Shown here piece by piece: positions 21,448 through 31,133 of a DNA stretch of 64,000 nt. Position numbers and translations under genes: made by a program. The stretch is from the NCBI GenBank assembly GCA_016987375.1, contig PJRA01000509.1:1626617-1690616 (forward strand). Direction: 5' to 3'. Each line of letters opens with the position of its first letter. Within the stretch, counting starts at the first letter, position 1. The notes beneath the pieces are model-generated. The model was not told the DNA's origin and did not search any database. It saw only the letters and a program-made list of their open reading frames with translations. The DNA is from Brachionus koreanus (Eukaryota > Rotifera > Eurotatoria > Ploima > Brachionidae).

Positions 21448-21988
21448 ATGATTCGTCGTTTATATTCACTAGTCTTTATTAGAGATACTCAAAAGCGAAA
21501 AGTGTTGCTTGGTTTCAAAAAAAGAGGTTTTGGCAAGTTTAAATGGAACGGCTTGGGTGGAAAAGTTCATCCTGGGGAGCCAATATTAGACGGTGCTAAA
21601 CGGTTTGATATATATATTTCAAAATTTAAGACTTTTCCCAAATATATCATAGACTTTAAGAGAAGCCAAAGAAGAGGCTTGTGTTGAGCTAGATAATCTA
21701 AAATATGTAGGCTATTTAGAATTTCAGTTTGAATATGACATGAACGATATTATGGCGACGCATGTATTTTGTACAGACAATTATTCAGGAGAAATATCTG
21801 AGACAGAAGAGATAAGACCTGAATGGTTTGGCTATGATGAAATACCATTCGACAAAATGTGGAAAGATGACAAATTTTGGTTCCATTATATGCTTTCAGA
21901 TAAATTATTCAAAGGTTTTTTTTTATTTAAATCGGATCAAGAGACCATAATACATTATGAATTAAATGAAGTTGAAAAATTAGAATAA
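21448..21988 (+). CDS. NUDT1: NUDT1 / MTH1, oxidised purine nucleoside triphosphatase, 160 aa, two exons
   Basis: Hydrolyses oxidised purine nucleotides such as 8-oxo-dGTP to the monophosphate, cleaning the nucleotide pool. Exons 21448-21602 and 21661-21988; the 58-bp intron splits an Arg codon inside the Nudix box and the join restores it. The Nudix box runs from GKVHPGE (38-44) to REAKEEACV (52-60), with the acidic metal ligands intact; the usual Gly near its end is Cys. WNGLGGKV (33-40) and MWKDD match the purine-recognition residues of human MTH1 (WNGFGGKV, MWPDD). THVFCTD, EEIRPEW and the C-terminal YELNEVE also match, and the length is the same as human (156). FKBP15 starts 118 bp downstream on the same strand, with the stop codon overlapping an AATAAA. 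Start chosen at [10 protein letters not shown], equivalent to the MTH1 first strand. Confidence 0.95.
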
Positions 21989-21989
21989 A
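21984..21989 (+). terminator. Poly(A) signal AATAAA overlapping the NUDT1 stop codon
   Basis: The hexamer spans the TAA stop. A long T-run follows at about 22003-22019. Position before the closely spaced FKBP15 start fits 3'-end formation here. Confidence 0.5.
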
Positions 21990-22106
21990 TTTTAAAAGCT
22001 TTATTTTTTTTTTTTTTTTAAATCGGGTGATAATACACCTGATAAAAATGAAATTACATAAAAAATTATCAAATCCTAAGGATCTTTTTCAATTTAAAGA
22101 TCTAAA

Positions 22107-25100
22107 ATGAACTTCGATGATGATGAAGACTCCGAATTTTCTTTCAATCCTCAATCGACAAAGTGATCACAACATACATCATATTTAATTTAATCAACTA
22201 ATTTTTGATTTAGTAAGCTAGCCTCTTTATTTAAAGCTACTTCAGAGGAAAATTCAGATGAAACCTTGAAATACAAGGCCTCAAAACAACCGATTCAAAG
22301 TCAAGCACCTCAATCTGGTAGCCAGCAAACGTCATCAGTTATATTTTTTAGTGCCGTTCAAGCATTTAAATTGTAATTTTGATATTGTTGATAGAGTATT
22401 TGATGTTCATCATTTTTTTTTAGCCTAAATAATCAATATAGTCCTCAAGGAAAGCTGGGAATGGCAGTTTTAAGTAATCCTGCCAACACTCAAGCAATTT
22501 ACAGAATACTTTTATACGTAACTAAAACCCAACCTATGGCTACAATTAGGATAACACATGATTTCAAAATTTCATTGCAAAAAAACAATTATGTTAGTTT
22601 CTATGATGATTCAAGGCAAGTATGGTCAATTTTATTTGATACCGAGGATTTGGTGGCAAATTTTTCCAAACAAATTACTTTGTGCAAATGCAATTTGCTA
22701 AATGGAAATTTACAAAATGATAAGTTGGTTCAAGATCTGCGATTTAACGATTCAGGCTCTGAAAATATCGTAGAAAATAATGATTCAATAGAAGTATCAA
22801 CCATAGTCAGTTCGTGGCAGGGTTTCAAATTGAATGAAATCGAAAACACTACTCAAAAACCATTTAGGCTCAAATTAGGCAAAAATAAACTTCCTGATGT
22901 AATCGAAACACTAGTGGTTAAAATGAGACAAGGAGATCGTAGATTATTTGTTCTCAATGGAGACTTATTTAAAACAGTCTATTCTAAAAACTCTAATTCG
23001 CCTATTTTCTATGATATCTATATTTTACGCATAAAAAAAAACAAAGAAGAACGTTCTTCGTCAAATGCTGATATTCTTGATCAAATGCCACCAATAGCAA
23101 TTGGAGAAAGTGAATCAAGATCACGGTCTGAGAGTATTAAGGAAAAGTCCAAGATTATTAATGATCAATTTAATGAAGTAAGTTTAAAGAAGTAAAAGAC
23201 TGAAAAAATTTAACGAATTTCAAAAAAGCCTAAATTAGAAAAAGCTAAAGTTATTTCTCGAATGGCCAAGTTAGGTCAGCAAATGATTCCAGATTCACAA
23301 AATCAGCCAAAAGCTCAACCTACAGATGATTGGGTAAGAACTTTTATTAATTTTTATGATTACTATTAAAAAATATAAAAAAATTCCTTAAAAAATTATC
23401 AATTTTTTTGGTAAATCTTTAAAATAGTTTTGACTATGAATTTTTGTTCACTCAAATATTTTTTAAGTCAAGAAAATAAAAAAAAACTATGAAACAAAAT
23501 GAAATTTTTTTTATAAGTTTTCAATAAAATTTAGTTAAAATTGACATATTGAAGTTTTTGGTAAAAAATTTATGATCATGCTCAAATATAATTTTTTTTA
23601 TAAATTTTTAAGAAGTTTTTAAAGTGAAAAATTTAATGCAGAGACATGTTTTCATGTCTTTCATAACATGTTAAACCTTATTCAACTAATGTATATAATT
23701 CTGCATTCAGAATCTCTTGCAAAAATTATAGATACAAAATTAAATTTTACATTGAATGCTTACTTTGAAAACATGCTTATTTAATCAAAACTCTAAAACA
23801 TGATCATTCTAATTTGATCATTAACTTGAATTTGCCTAAAATGTGACAGTTTATGTACAAATCTAATTCAAGCTTTAATAAAATATTTTAAGACAAAGAA
23901 AAAGCAGATTAGAAATAATCTGGTTTTTTTATTAAAGGAAATTGATTATTTTTGATGAAAATGATATTTTTCAAATAAATTAAATTTCCAAATCATCTAG
24001 CTAAAATCTCATAAAATTTGATCTCTTAGCAAAATTTATTGACTTTTAATTCAATAACAAAAGAGCATAGGATTCTCTATTCTATTCTGATTTTTCTCTA
24101 GTTTCAGAGTAATAAAAAAATACTGGTGATTACCAAAATAACTATTATTTTCTAAAAAAAAAATTATTTTATTTTTTGAAATTAATATAAAATTTTCATA
24201 AACACCTATCAGAAATCTATTTGAAAATTAAAAGACATCAAAATCCATCCAAAAATTCTAGTTTTTATTTTCTTATTGAAAATAGTTGGCATTTTTTCTA
24301 TTAAAATAATAAATATTTCGATTCCTTGAATCACTTTGAATGTTCAATACCTAATTTTTTAATTAAAAAAAATTATTTAATAATTTTAAGTGTATTTTAA
24401 TTCATTACATTTCAAGCTTAAATGTGATTTTTATTTGCACTTAAATTATAAATATTTAAATAATTTTTATGCAAATTTAAATTCTGAAAAAACAAAAATA
24501 ATTGATGCGCGTGGTTAATTTAATAGTTAATTGACTTTTTTGTTTACTATTTGTTAATTATGCTTCACTTAGTCAATTCCGTATTTATATCACTAGTATA
24601 TCACATATGGTTTCGTTAGTTTTGTCACAATTAAACTAAACTAGACTTTTTTTTGTATCTATATGCAAATATAGTTGATAAAATGTTAATTTCTTATTTG
24701 GAAAGTTTCAGTCACACGTTCATTTTTAATTATATCACGTTTCAGTTAGCGACATCTACACATACTTGATTTTGATAAAATGAACGCGACTAAAAAACGC
24801 CAAAAAATTCTTAATGATACAAAAGTAGAAATAATAAAGCTAAAGGAAAAAACAAATAAAACAGACAGTGAAATAGCTGATCTGTTTGGAGTAGACCGGT
24901 CGACCGTCACAAAAATAGTAAAAAAAAAAGATCTCTATCTAAACCTAGAAAGCTCAATTAAAAAAAAGTCTCGGATTCAAAAAGCACCATTTTTTCTTGT
25001 TGAGGAGTCTCTTTACCAATGGTGTCGTGCAGCATTTGCCTCAAATCTTCCAATAACTCATAATCTTCTTAAAGAAAAAGCTCTCTTTTTTTACAATAAA

Positions 25101-28053
25101 CTGAAAGAAGACAACGAAATGAAGACATCGTTTGAAGCATCTGAGGGCTGGATAACTAATTTTCTCAATCGTTATAACTTAAACATTAAAAAAAATGCTA
25201 CCGCTAATGTAAATAATGAAGATAATATTGACTATCAAAGCAAAATTGAAAGTGAGTCATATGATAATCAGTCTTATGATTATACTTATTATGAAAGTGA
25301 ATCAGAAGATATGAATTTTGTAAGTCCTAATTTTTTTTTCGAATATCAACAAAAATTAATTGAAAAAGGATTTGATTAAATTAGCTTTAAAATTGTTTTA
25401 AATGATAAGACAAAAAATTTTAATTGAAGACAAAATAATGAGATATATTTCCAAATTGAACAAAAATTTATTGGAAAAAAAAAGTAATGGCTTTTGACTA
25501 AAAACTAAAGTTTTTTCCAAGGATAATTCAAAAGCTTCAGACTCTAGCCAAACCGATTACAAAGCAAAGTATCAGGAAAACTTGTTAAATCAGAGTGATA
25601 ACGAAAGCATGATGCAAGACAATCAAGCAGCTCAACAGGCGCTTCTGCTTCAAAAAACTCTTCAGCAACAATTGCTTCAAAATCAGCTTGCTCAAGTTCA
25701 AAATCAACAAAATCAATTGGCTTTGTTCAAAAACCCAATAAATAACTCATCTTTGTTCAATTTGATTGACCCCAATGCTGCTCAAGTCAACATGATGAAT
25801 CAACCTCTACAGCAAACTGTGACCCCGAATAGCCAGGAAGCTTCGTCTTTATCAGCTAAACTAGAATTGATTAGCGAAAAACTTGACAATTTGAAACAAT
25901 TGTCACAATCAAATCAAACTAGTATGCCAAATATGGAAACTCAGGTAGTGCTGCATAATATTCAACGCATAGTAAAAGAAAATGAACAATATAAACAAGA
26001 GTTGTATGAGAAAAGTGCCAAAATCGAAGAGCAAAACTCCAAAATAACTGATCTTTTGCTCAAAGCTCAAAATTATGTTGAACAAAGTCATCAATATTTA
26101 GAGCTGAAAAATTCCTCTATCCAAAACTCATCTGAAAAAAATCAAAATAAAATTCTTGAATTGGAACAGGACAAAATGCGTCTGACTTCAGAATTGACAA
26201 ATCTTACTAGTCAAATAAGTGAGCTTAATTTGGAGATAAACAAAATAAAGAAAGAAGATTTAGAGCTTAAACAAAAGTTAAATGATGTAAGCAAAAATAC
26301 TGATCAATACAAGCAAAATTCAGACAGACTTTTGGTTGAAAATGCTGATTTACAGACAAAATTGGACACATTAGGTCTTGAGTTAAAAAAAGAACGTCAA
26401 TTGAGAAAAACACACGAGACTAAAACTGAATTGAATGAGGAGGAAATAACTGAGCTAAAATCTAGCTTAACTCAAGTTCAAAAATTGCTAGATGAAAAGA
26501 AAAAAAAATTTGAATCAGACAGATCGCTATTTGATCAAGAAATGGATGAGTTGAAAAAATCTCATGCGTCCGAGATCAATCAACTTAAAGACAAACTTTT
26601 AAGAGCTAGAAACAATTTAAATGATTTACAAAAGGAACAAATAAGACAAGTTGAGGAGGATTTAAATCGAGAATGGGAGAGTAAAATGGAGAAAATAATT
26701 CAACAAAATGAGACTAAGTTTAATAGAAAAATTTCTGATTTATCCGAAGAAAATTCTTTATTAAAAAAACAATTAAATGAAGCCAATGGTGTTTTAAAAG
26801 CGGCCCGTAGTCAAAATTCAAGTAAAGAAAGTGAGACCGAACAGCTAATACAGGAGAACGAAGACTTAAAGGTGTATAAAGAAAGATACCAAAGGCTGCA
26901 AGGTCAAGCATTAGCGATGAAGGACAGATATGAATCGAGGATTAAAGAACTGCTTGAGGCTGAGCCAGAATCAGAAATTGTGGCTGAGGAAGTAAAAAAA
27001 TTAATGAATATTATGTACAAGATAATCAAATTGCAAATAAAACCCGACCAGTTTTATTCTGGCAATGGAATTTTGATTGCCATGCTAAAAATAATCAAAA
27101 TGGTTACTCTTCAATTGTTGGATTCAAAAACAGAGTATCAATTTGATGAGGAAAATGATTTTTTTTCACAGTATGTTTATGTACCTGAACCGGTGATAAC
27201 AAAACAGGAGACTTTAGTAGTAAAAGAAGAACGAAAGCTAGTCCAAGAGGCTGAAACCTTTGAAGTAGCCGAAAATAAAACAATAGAAAATGAAAGCCAA
27301 CCGATGGATCAACAACAAGATAGCCATTCATTATCAGTTTTAACTAGTGAAACAACTTTGGAGCCCGAGAATCGAGTTAATAGTGAGAATAATGAAATTG
27401 AAGAGAATGAGAAAATTTCAGATGAAAAAAGTTATACTCAAACCGGTCAGAAAACGGAGGAAATTGAAGCTAATGATGAAAAAAGTTCTACTCAAACCAC
27501 TCAGAAAACGGAGACTATTGAAGCTAATGATCAAATGGAGCTAGAAGAGCAGGAAAACGAAAATAATAAATCAAATGAGAATTTTGAAATAGACTTGAAT
27601 AAAGAAGAAAGAGTTGATCAGGAACTGATCGACGAAAAAAACGATGAGTTAGATGATTCCCAATTTGTACACGAACAAAAAGATGAAGACATCAAGTCCC
27701 AAGTTGTATCTAATAATAAGCTTTTTGATGATAGTGACGAAGATGAAAGCATATTTGGTTCCAAGCAATCAGAGACTAAATTGTTCGAGTAAAAAAAATT
27801 TTTTTGTTTGAAATTCTTGAAATTTGATTTTTTTTAAAAGGACTGCTAGCGAATCGCCTCAAGTTGAGCAAACAATAGAGGATAAAAATAAAAATGAAAC
27901 CCCAAGCAAAAATCTAGTAATTTTTAATTTTTTTGTCAAAAAAAAATTTTAAAACCCAAAAAATAGGCTGCAGCACCGGCGAGTTTTAAATTTTCACCAC
28001 CACCTTTGTTCAACGATTATGAAAAAGATAAAGATATCGATTGGTTTAAATAA
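22107..28053 (+). CDS. FKBP15: FKBP15 (WAFL) homologue, 1167 aa, seven exons
   Basis: FKBP15 links early endosomes to the actin cytoskeleton. Exons: 22107-22162, 22214-22372, 22424-23177, 23229-23333, 25522-27788, 27841-27916, 27967-28053; all junctions are in phase. Layout: acidic start (MNFDDDEDSEF), a WH1-like domain (about 60-150, with IYRILLYVTKTQP and NYVSFYDDSRQVWSILFD), a strongly diverged FKBP domain (about 170-275, with PFRLKLGKNKLPDVIETLV), the conserved PKLEKAKVISRMAKLGQQM block in exon 4, a Gln-rich stretch at the start of exon 5, a long coiled coil (from METQVVLHNIQRIVKENEQY to about 780), the MVTLQLLDS motif, an acidic tail, and the conserved end PPPLFNDYEKDKDIDWF. Human FKBP15 is 1219 aa. 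Many FKBP active-site residues appear lost, so prolyl isomerase activity is doubtful, as in vertebrates. Exon 5 carries a 54-bp tandem duplication (27421-27528). Intron 4 (2.2 kb) contains another gene. Confidence 0.95.
23334..25521 (+). other. FKBP15 intron 4, 2.2 kb, with a nested gene
   Basis: Other introns of this gene are about 50 bp. This one begins GTAAGA after DDW, ends TTCCAAG before DNSKASDSS, and is phase 0. The first 1.2 kb is plain A/T-rich DNA; 24780-25379 encodes the CENP-B-type protein listed next. Terminal inverted repeats flanking the nested frame were not seen. Confidence 0.75.
24780..25379 (+). CDS. CENP-B/pogo-type DNA-binding protein without transposase domain, 199 aa
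   Basis: The intact single-exon frame lies within FKBP15 intron 4, same strand. Residues about 8-52 form a psq-type helix-turn-helix (KVEIIKLKEKTNKTDSEIAD then GVDRSTVTKIVKKK); residues about 70-135 fit the second, CENP-B/Tc5-type HTH (FLVEESLYQWCRAAFASNLP, ITHNLLKEKALFFYNKL, and EGWITNFLNRYN, matching the usual G-W-L-x-x-F-x-x-R-x-N). The rest is an acidic Ser/Tyr/Asn-rich tail ending EKGFD. The DDE endonuclease that follows in pogo/Tigger transposases is absent, and a stop plus noncoding sequence follows. So it is either a domesticated DNA-binding protein or the 5' part of a truncated element that happens to be intact. The lack of stops over 199 codons favours function. Centromere binding is not implied. 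Confidence 0.75.
   Translation: MNATKKRQKILNDTKVEIIKLKEKTNKTDSEIADLFGVDRSTVTKIVKKKDLYLNLESSIKKKSRIQKAPFFLVEESLYQWCRAAFASNLPITHNLLKEKALFFYNKLKEDNEMKTSFEASEGWITNFLNRYNLNIKKNATANVNNEDNIDYQSKIESESYDNQSYDYTYYESESEDMNFVSPNFFFEYQQKLIEKGFD
27421..27528 (+). repeat. 54-bp tandem duplication within FKBP15 exon 5
   Basis: Two adjacent 54-bp units (27421-27474, 27475-27528) encode DEKSYTQTGQKTEEIEAN and DEKSSTQTTQKTETIEAN. Being a multiple of three, the duplication keeps frame in the acidic, presumably disordered tail. Confidence 0.9.
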
Positions 28054-29549
28054 ATGTTTATAATAAGCCATAGCACATTTTAGCTTAGAATGTTTTTTTA
28101 ATAAAAAAAATTGTTTTTGTTTTTTTTTCTTTTTTACTAAATAAAGTTAATTTTTAATTAAACCCGAACACCCTTCATGCTTTTTAAAATATCTTTATTT
28201 TATTTTTATGCAATTTGTTTTTTTTTTCCTTCAAACTTTTTTCTTTTATAAAATAGCTTGAAGGAAAGTAAACCTATGAATGGCTTTAATTAATTCAAAT
28301 ATTTGACGACGATTACTTAATTAATTTTTCCATTTTATTTCAAAGCTAAAAAATAAAAAACAACCTAGCTAAAATTTAATTTTTCAAGAGCGATTTTTTA
28401 TAAGGCACCCTTTTTCTTTTTCAAGTAATTTTTTATTGTAGCATCGGTAGCTTTTTTTTCTTAAATGTTAGCATTTAAAAAATTCTTTTTTATTCAGATT
28501 TCGGCTTTTTAAAAAATTAGTAGTTTAGAATTATTTAAATTTAATTGAGTTAAAAGTCAACTTAATTGAGTCAGATGAAATTTAAAAAAAAATTTAAATA
28601 ATTAATTTTTGAATGAATTCAAAGCATTAAAAAAATTCTAGTCAGATCTAAATTTTTTTGTTAAAAAATATTTTCTAAAATAATTATTTTTGAATTGTTA
28701 GACAAAATTTCAATTTTGGACAATAAATTTCAGATACAACTATTATTAGAAGATGAGTCTAAAATTAGCTTGAATCGAAAAGTTTATAAATTAATGATCA
28801 ATTCTTTCATGGATTTTTTTTTTCAATTATTCTAGATTTTTTTTAAAGATACCTCATTCTAGAGCCTCTATTTTCAGTTCTAGCTCAAAGCTGATAGCTA
28901 TCAAAAATTTTACACCACTGTTGTAGCTATAAGAGACTAAGTTTTGGTTTTATCAAGTCAAATAACTCTGATATATTAAATGGGCTTAATGGTATAATTT
29001 AAAAAAAAATTATAAAAGCTTGACTAATGTTTCGAGGTGTTTTTAAATGCATCAATTAAAAATTTGAAAAAATATACAATTAGTACTTTTCTTGGCTTCT
29101 TTGTTTGAACTAATTTAAATCAACATGCCTTTTTTTATTTAAAAAAAGTCAGGTTCTGAATTTATGTTTTAAATAATGCTTAAGAAATGTTTTAAGTAAC
29201 ATACAAAAAAAATTAAGATATATTAAGCTTTTATTTGTTGGTTTCTTGCCAAATCAGGCTTTACCATTTTTATTAATAATTTCTGGCATAATTCTATCTG
29301 CATTCTATTTCAAGACAATTTATAAGTATATTCAAATTTCTTAAGATTAATTGACTGAAAACTAACAAATTTAATTTCGACTTATTTATTTGTTATTGTG
29401 TTTTTTAATTGAATGAAAAAAATTCAATCTGTGATAAAATAACAAATTCGGAAAATTTCAACTACCAAATAATCAAATAGCAACATGTTATTGATTAGCT
29501 AAACAAAGTTTTAACACAACTCATAAATATTAGCAATCGAAATTTTGGA
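28054..29549. other. Intergenic DNA, nothing recognised
   Basis: 1.5 kb of A/T-rich DNA between FKBP15 and the ankyrin gene. An AATAAA overlaps the FKBP15 stop (about 28048-28053) and another lies at about 28140. No other feature found. Confidence 0.55.
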
Positions 29550-31118
29550 ATGAGTTTGAAAATTTCAAACGATTCTATAACAAGTCTTAGTCAGCGCTAT
29601 ACGACCACCTATGTTATTAAAAAAGGCTATTTTAACCTAGTGCGGTGTTTATTGCGTCTCGGCGCTGATCCAAATTATGTTCATGATAAGGAGAATCTTA
29701 GTCGAACTTCCCTTATTTACACTACCTTTATCAAAGATGATCAATGGGCCGAAAATGTCGCATACACTCTTCTGGAGAATGGTGCTGATCTAAACAAATC
29801 AGACTCGAAAGGCCTAACTCCAATTCACTATTGCTGCACATTCGGAAGAGACAATCTGCTTGAAGTGATGCTAAAAAGTGTTGATTTCGATTTAAGTTGT
29901 TCTCTTGACATAAATGGAAACTCGTGCATTCACTATGCTATTCTAAGTGGCAACACAAGATGTGTTAATTTGCTAATAAGAAAATTTAGCTTATCGAATT
30001 TTGCAGGAAAGATTAATTTAAAAAATCGTTTTGGCCTTAGACCAATTGACATAAATTACGAGGAAAGCAATTTTGAGGAATGTAAAACGCCTTTAATATT
30101 GCACATTAATTTATCAAATGAGAATAAAATGGCAGAGCTCAGGGCAAAATTGGAAAGCGAAGCGGCTATGAAAGAAAAATCAAAAGTAAAAAAAAATAAA
30201 ACAAAAAAGTCTAAAAATTACATTCATAACAAAGAACAGACTGAGCCTCAATACCAAAATAAGACTTCAAATGACTTTTTCAAAACTCAACTAAATGAAT
30301 CAGAATTTTTGGACACTGCTCAAAGCAGTTTTCGAAAATCTGTTCCAAATTTGATATCTAATTCTAATTTCAACCATTTTACAGGCAAAATAAAGACCAA
30401 GCATAAAAATGAACTAAACTTTAAGGTACCAAATATAGTAATTGATAAAATAGAAGATGATAAAAGTGAAGAAGAAGAAGTTGAAGTTTGTGATTTTCTG
30501 CAGACATCCATAAAATTTGAAAATGATTCAAAAATTAATCTAAAACTAGAATCAATTGAGCCGATGGAAAAAAATAAATCAATAAAATTAACTTTAAAAT
30601 CGTTTTTATTAAGTTATAAAGATTTTTTAAATAACCTAATCGAATATAATGATTTATTCTTTGCCAAAGAGCACATGTTAAAAGATGGCCTAATCAATAA
30701 ATTATCAAGAATCGAAAGACCCAAATCAGAGCAAGGCAAAACTAAGAACAAAGTTCCAGCAGCTAATTGGAAAGAGTCTTTGCCAAACGTATTTTTGGCC
30801 TATGAAGCTGAGTTGACTCCCAGTTTTCGTAATTCAATTCGACCACCAGTAATTAAAAAAGTAAAATCAAATCAAAAATATTATGAAGACATAAAAACAA
30901 AAGCCAAACAAGTTGCTCTATCTCGAAAGAAAAAATCAAAAATAGTTATTGTTAGAAATAGTTTGTTTAGTAAGCTTTCATCTGTCAGTCAATTATCGAT
31001 ATCACCTGAAAGTTATACAGAAAGTTCAGTATTTGAGGACGAGAATGCAATATTGCCTTCAAATGGGAGAGCAAGTGCGCTTAGTATTTTGCGAAAAAGA
31101 AAAGAGTCATTGTTTTAA
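29550..31118 (+). CDS. Ankyrin-repeat protein with basic linker, 522 aa, single exon
   Basis: Residues about 24-175 hold four to five ankyrin repeats: FNLVRCLLRLGADPNYVHDK, AENVAYTLLENGADLNKSDS, KGLTPIHYCCTFGRDNLLEV, NGNSCIHYAILSGNTRCVNL and a final degenerate unit (NRFGLRPIDIN). The repeats form a protein-binding surface. They are followed by a Lys-rich helical stretch (MAELRAKLESEAAMKEKSKV then KKNKTKKSK), an acidic patch (DDKSEEEEVEVCDF, about 303-316) and a basic, Ser-rich C-terminal half ending in RKRKESLF. I cannot assign it to a named family; some ANKRD34-type proteins have a comparable layout, but no motif proves it. The initiation ATG lies a few codons before the first repeat. The stop codon is 15 bp from the stop of MINPP1 on the other strand. 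Confidence 0.8.
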   Translation: MSLKISNDSITSLSQRYTTTYVIKKGYFNLVRCLLRLGADPNYVHDKENLSRTSLIYTTFIKDDQWAENVAYTLLENGADLNKSDSKGLTPIHYCCTFGRDNLLEVMLKSVDFDLSCSLDINGNSCIHYAILSGNTRCVNLLIRKFSLSNFAGKINLKNRFGLRPIDINYEESNFEECKTPLILHINLSNENKMAELRAKLESEAAMKEKSKVKKNKTKKSKNYIHNKEQTEPQYQNKTSNDFFKTQLNESEFLDTAQSSFRKSVPNLISNSNFNHFTGKIKTKHKNELNFKVPNIVIDKIEDDKSEEEEVEVCDFLQTSIKFENDSKINLKLESIEPMEKNKSIKLTLKSFLLSYKDFLNNLIEYNDLFFAKEHMLKDGLINKLSRIERPKSEQGKTKNKVPAANWKESLPNVFLAYEAELTPSFRNSIRPPVIKKVKSNQKYYEDIKTKAKQVALSRKKKSKIVIVRNSLFSKLSSVSQLSISPESYTESSVFEDENAILPSNGRASALSILRKRKESLF

Positions 31119-31124
31119 AAGGGT

Positions 31125-31130
31125 TTTATT
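31125..31130 (-). terminator. Poly(A) signal AATAAA of MINPP1, between the convergent stop codons
   Basis: On the minus strand AATAAA begins 4 bases after the MINPP1 stop, which puts cleavage inside the ankyrin gene's last codons. For the ankyrin gene the first plus-strand AATAAA is at about 31195, inside MINPP1 exon 6. Confidence 0.55.
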
Positions 31131-31133
31131 AAT

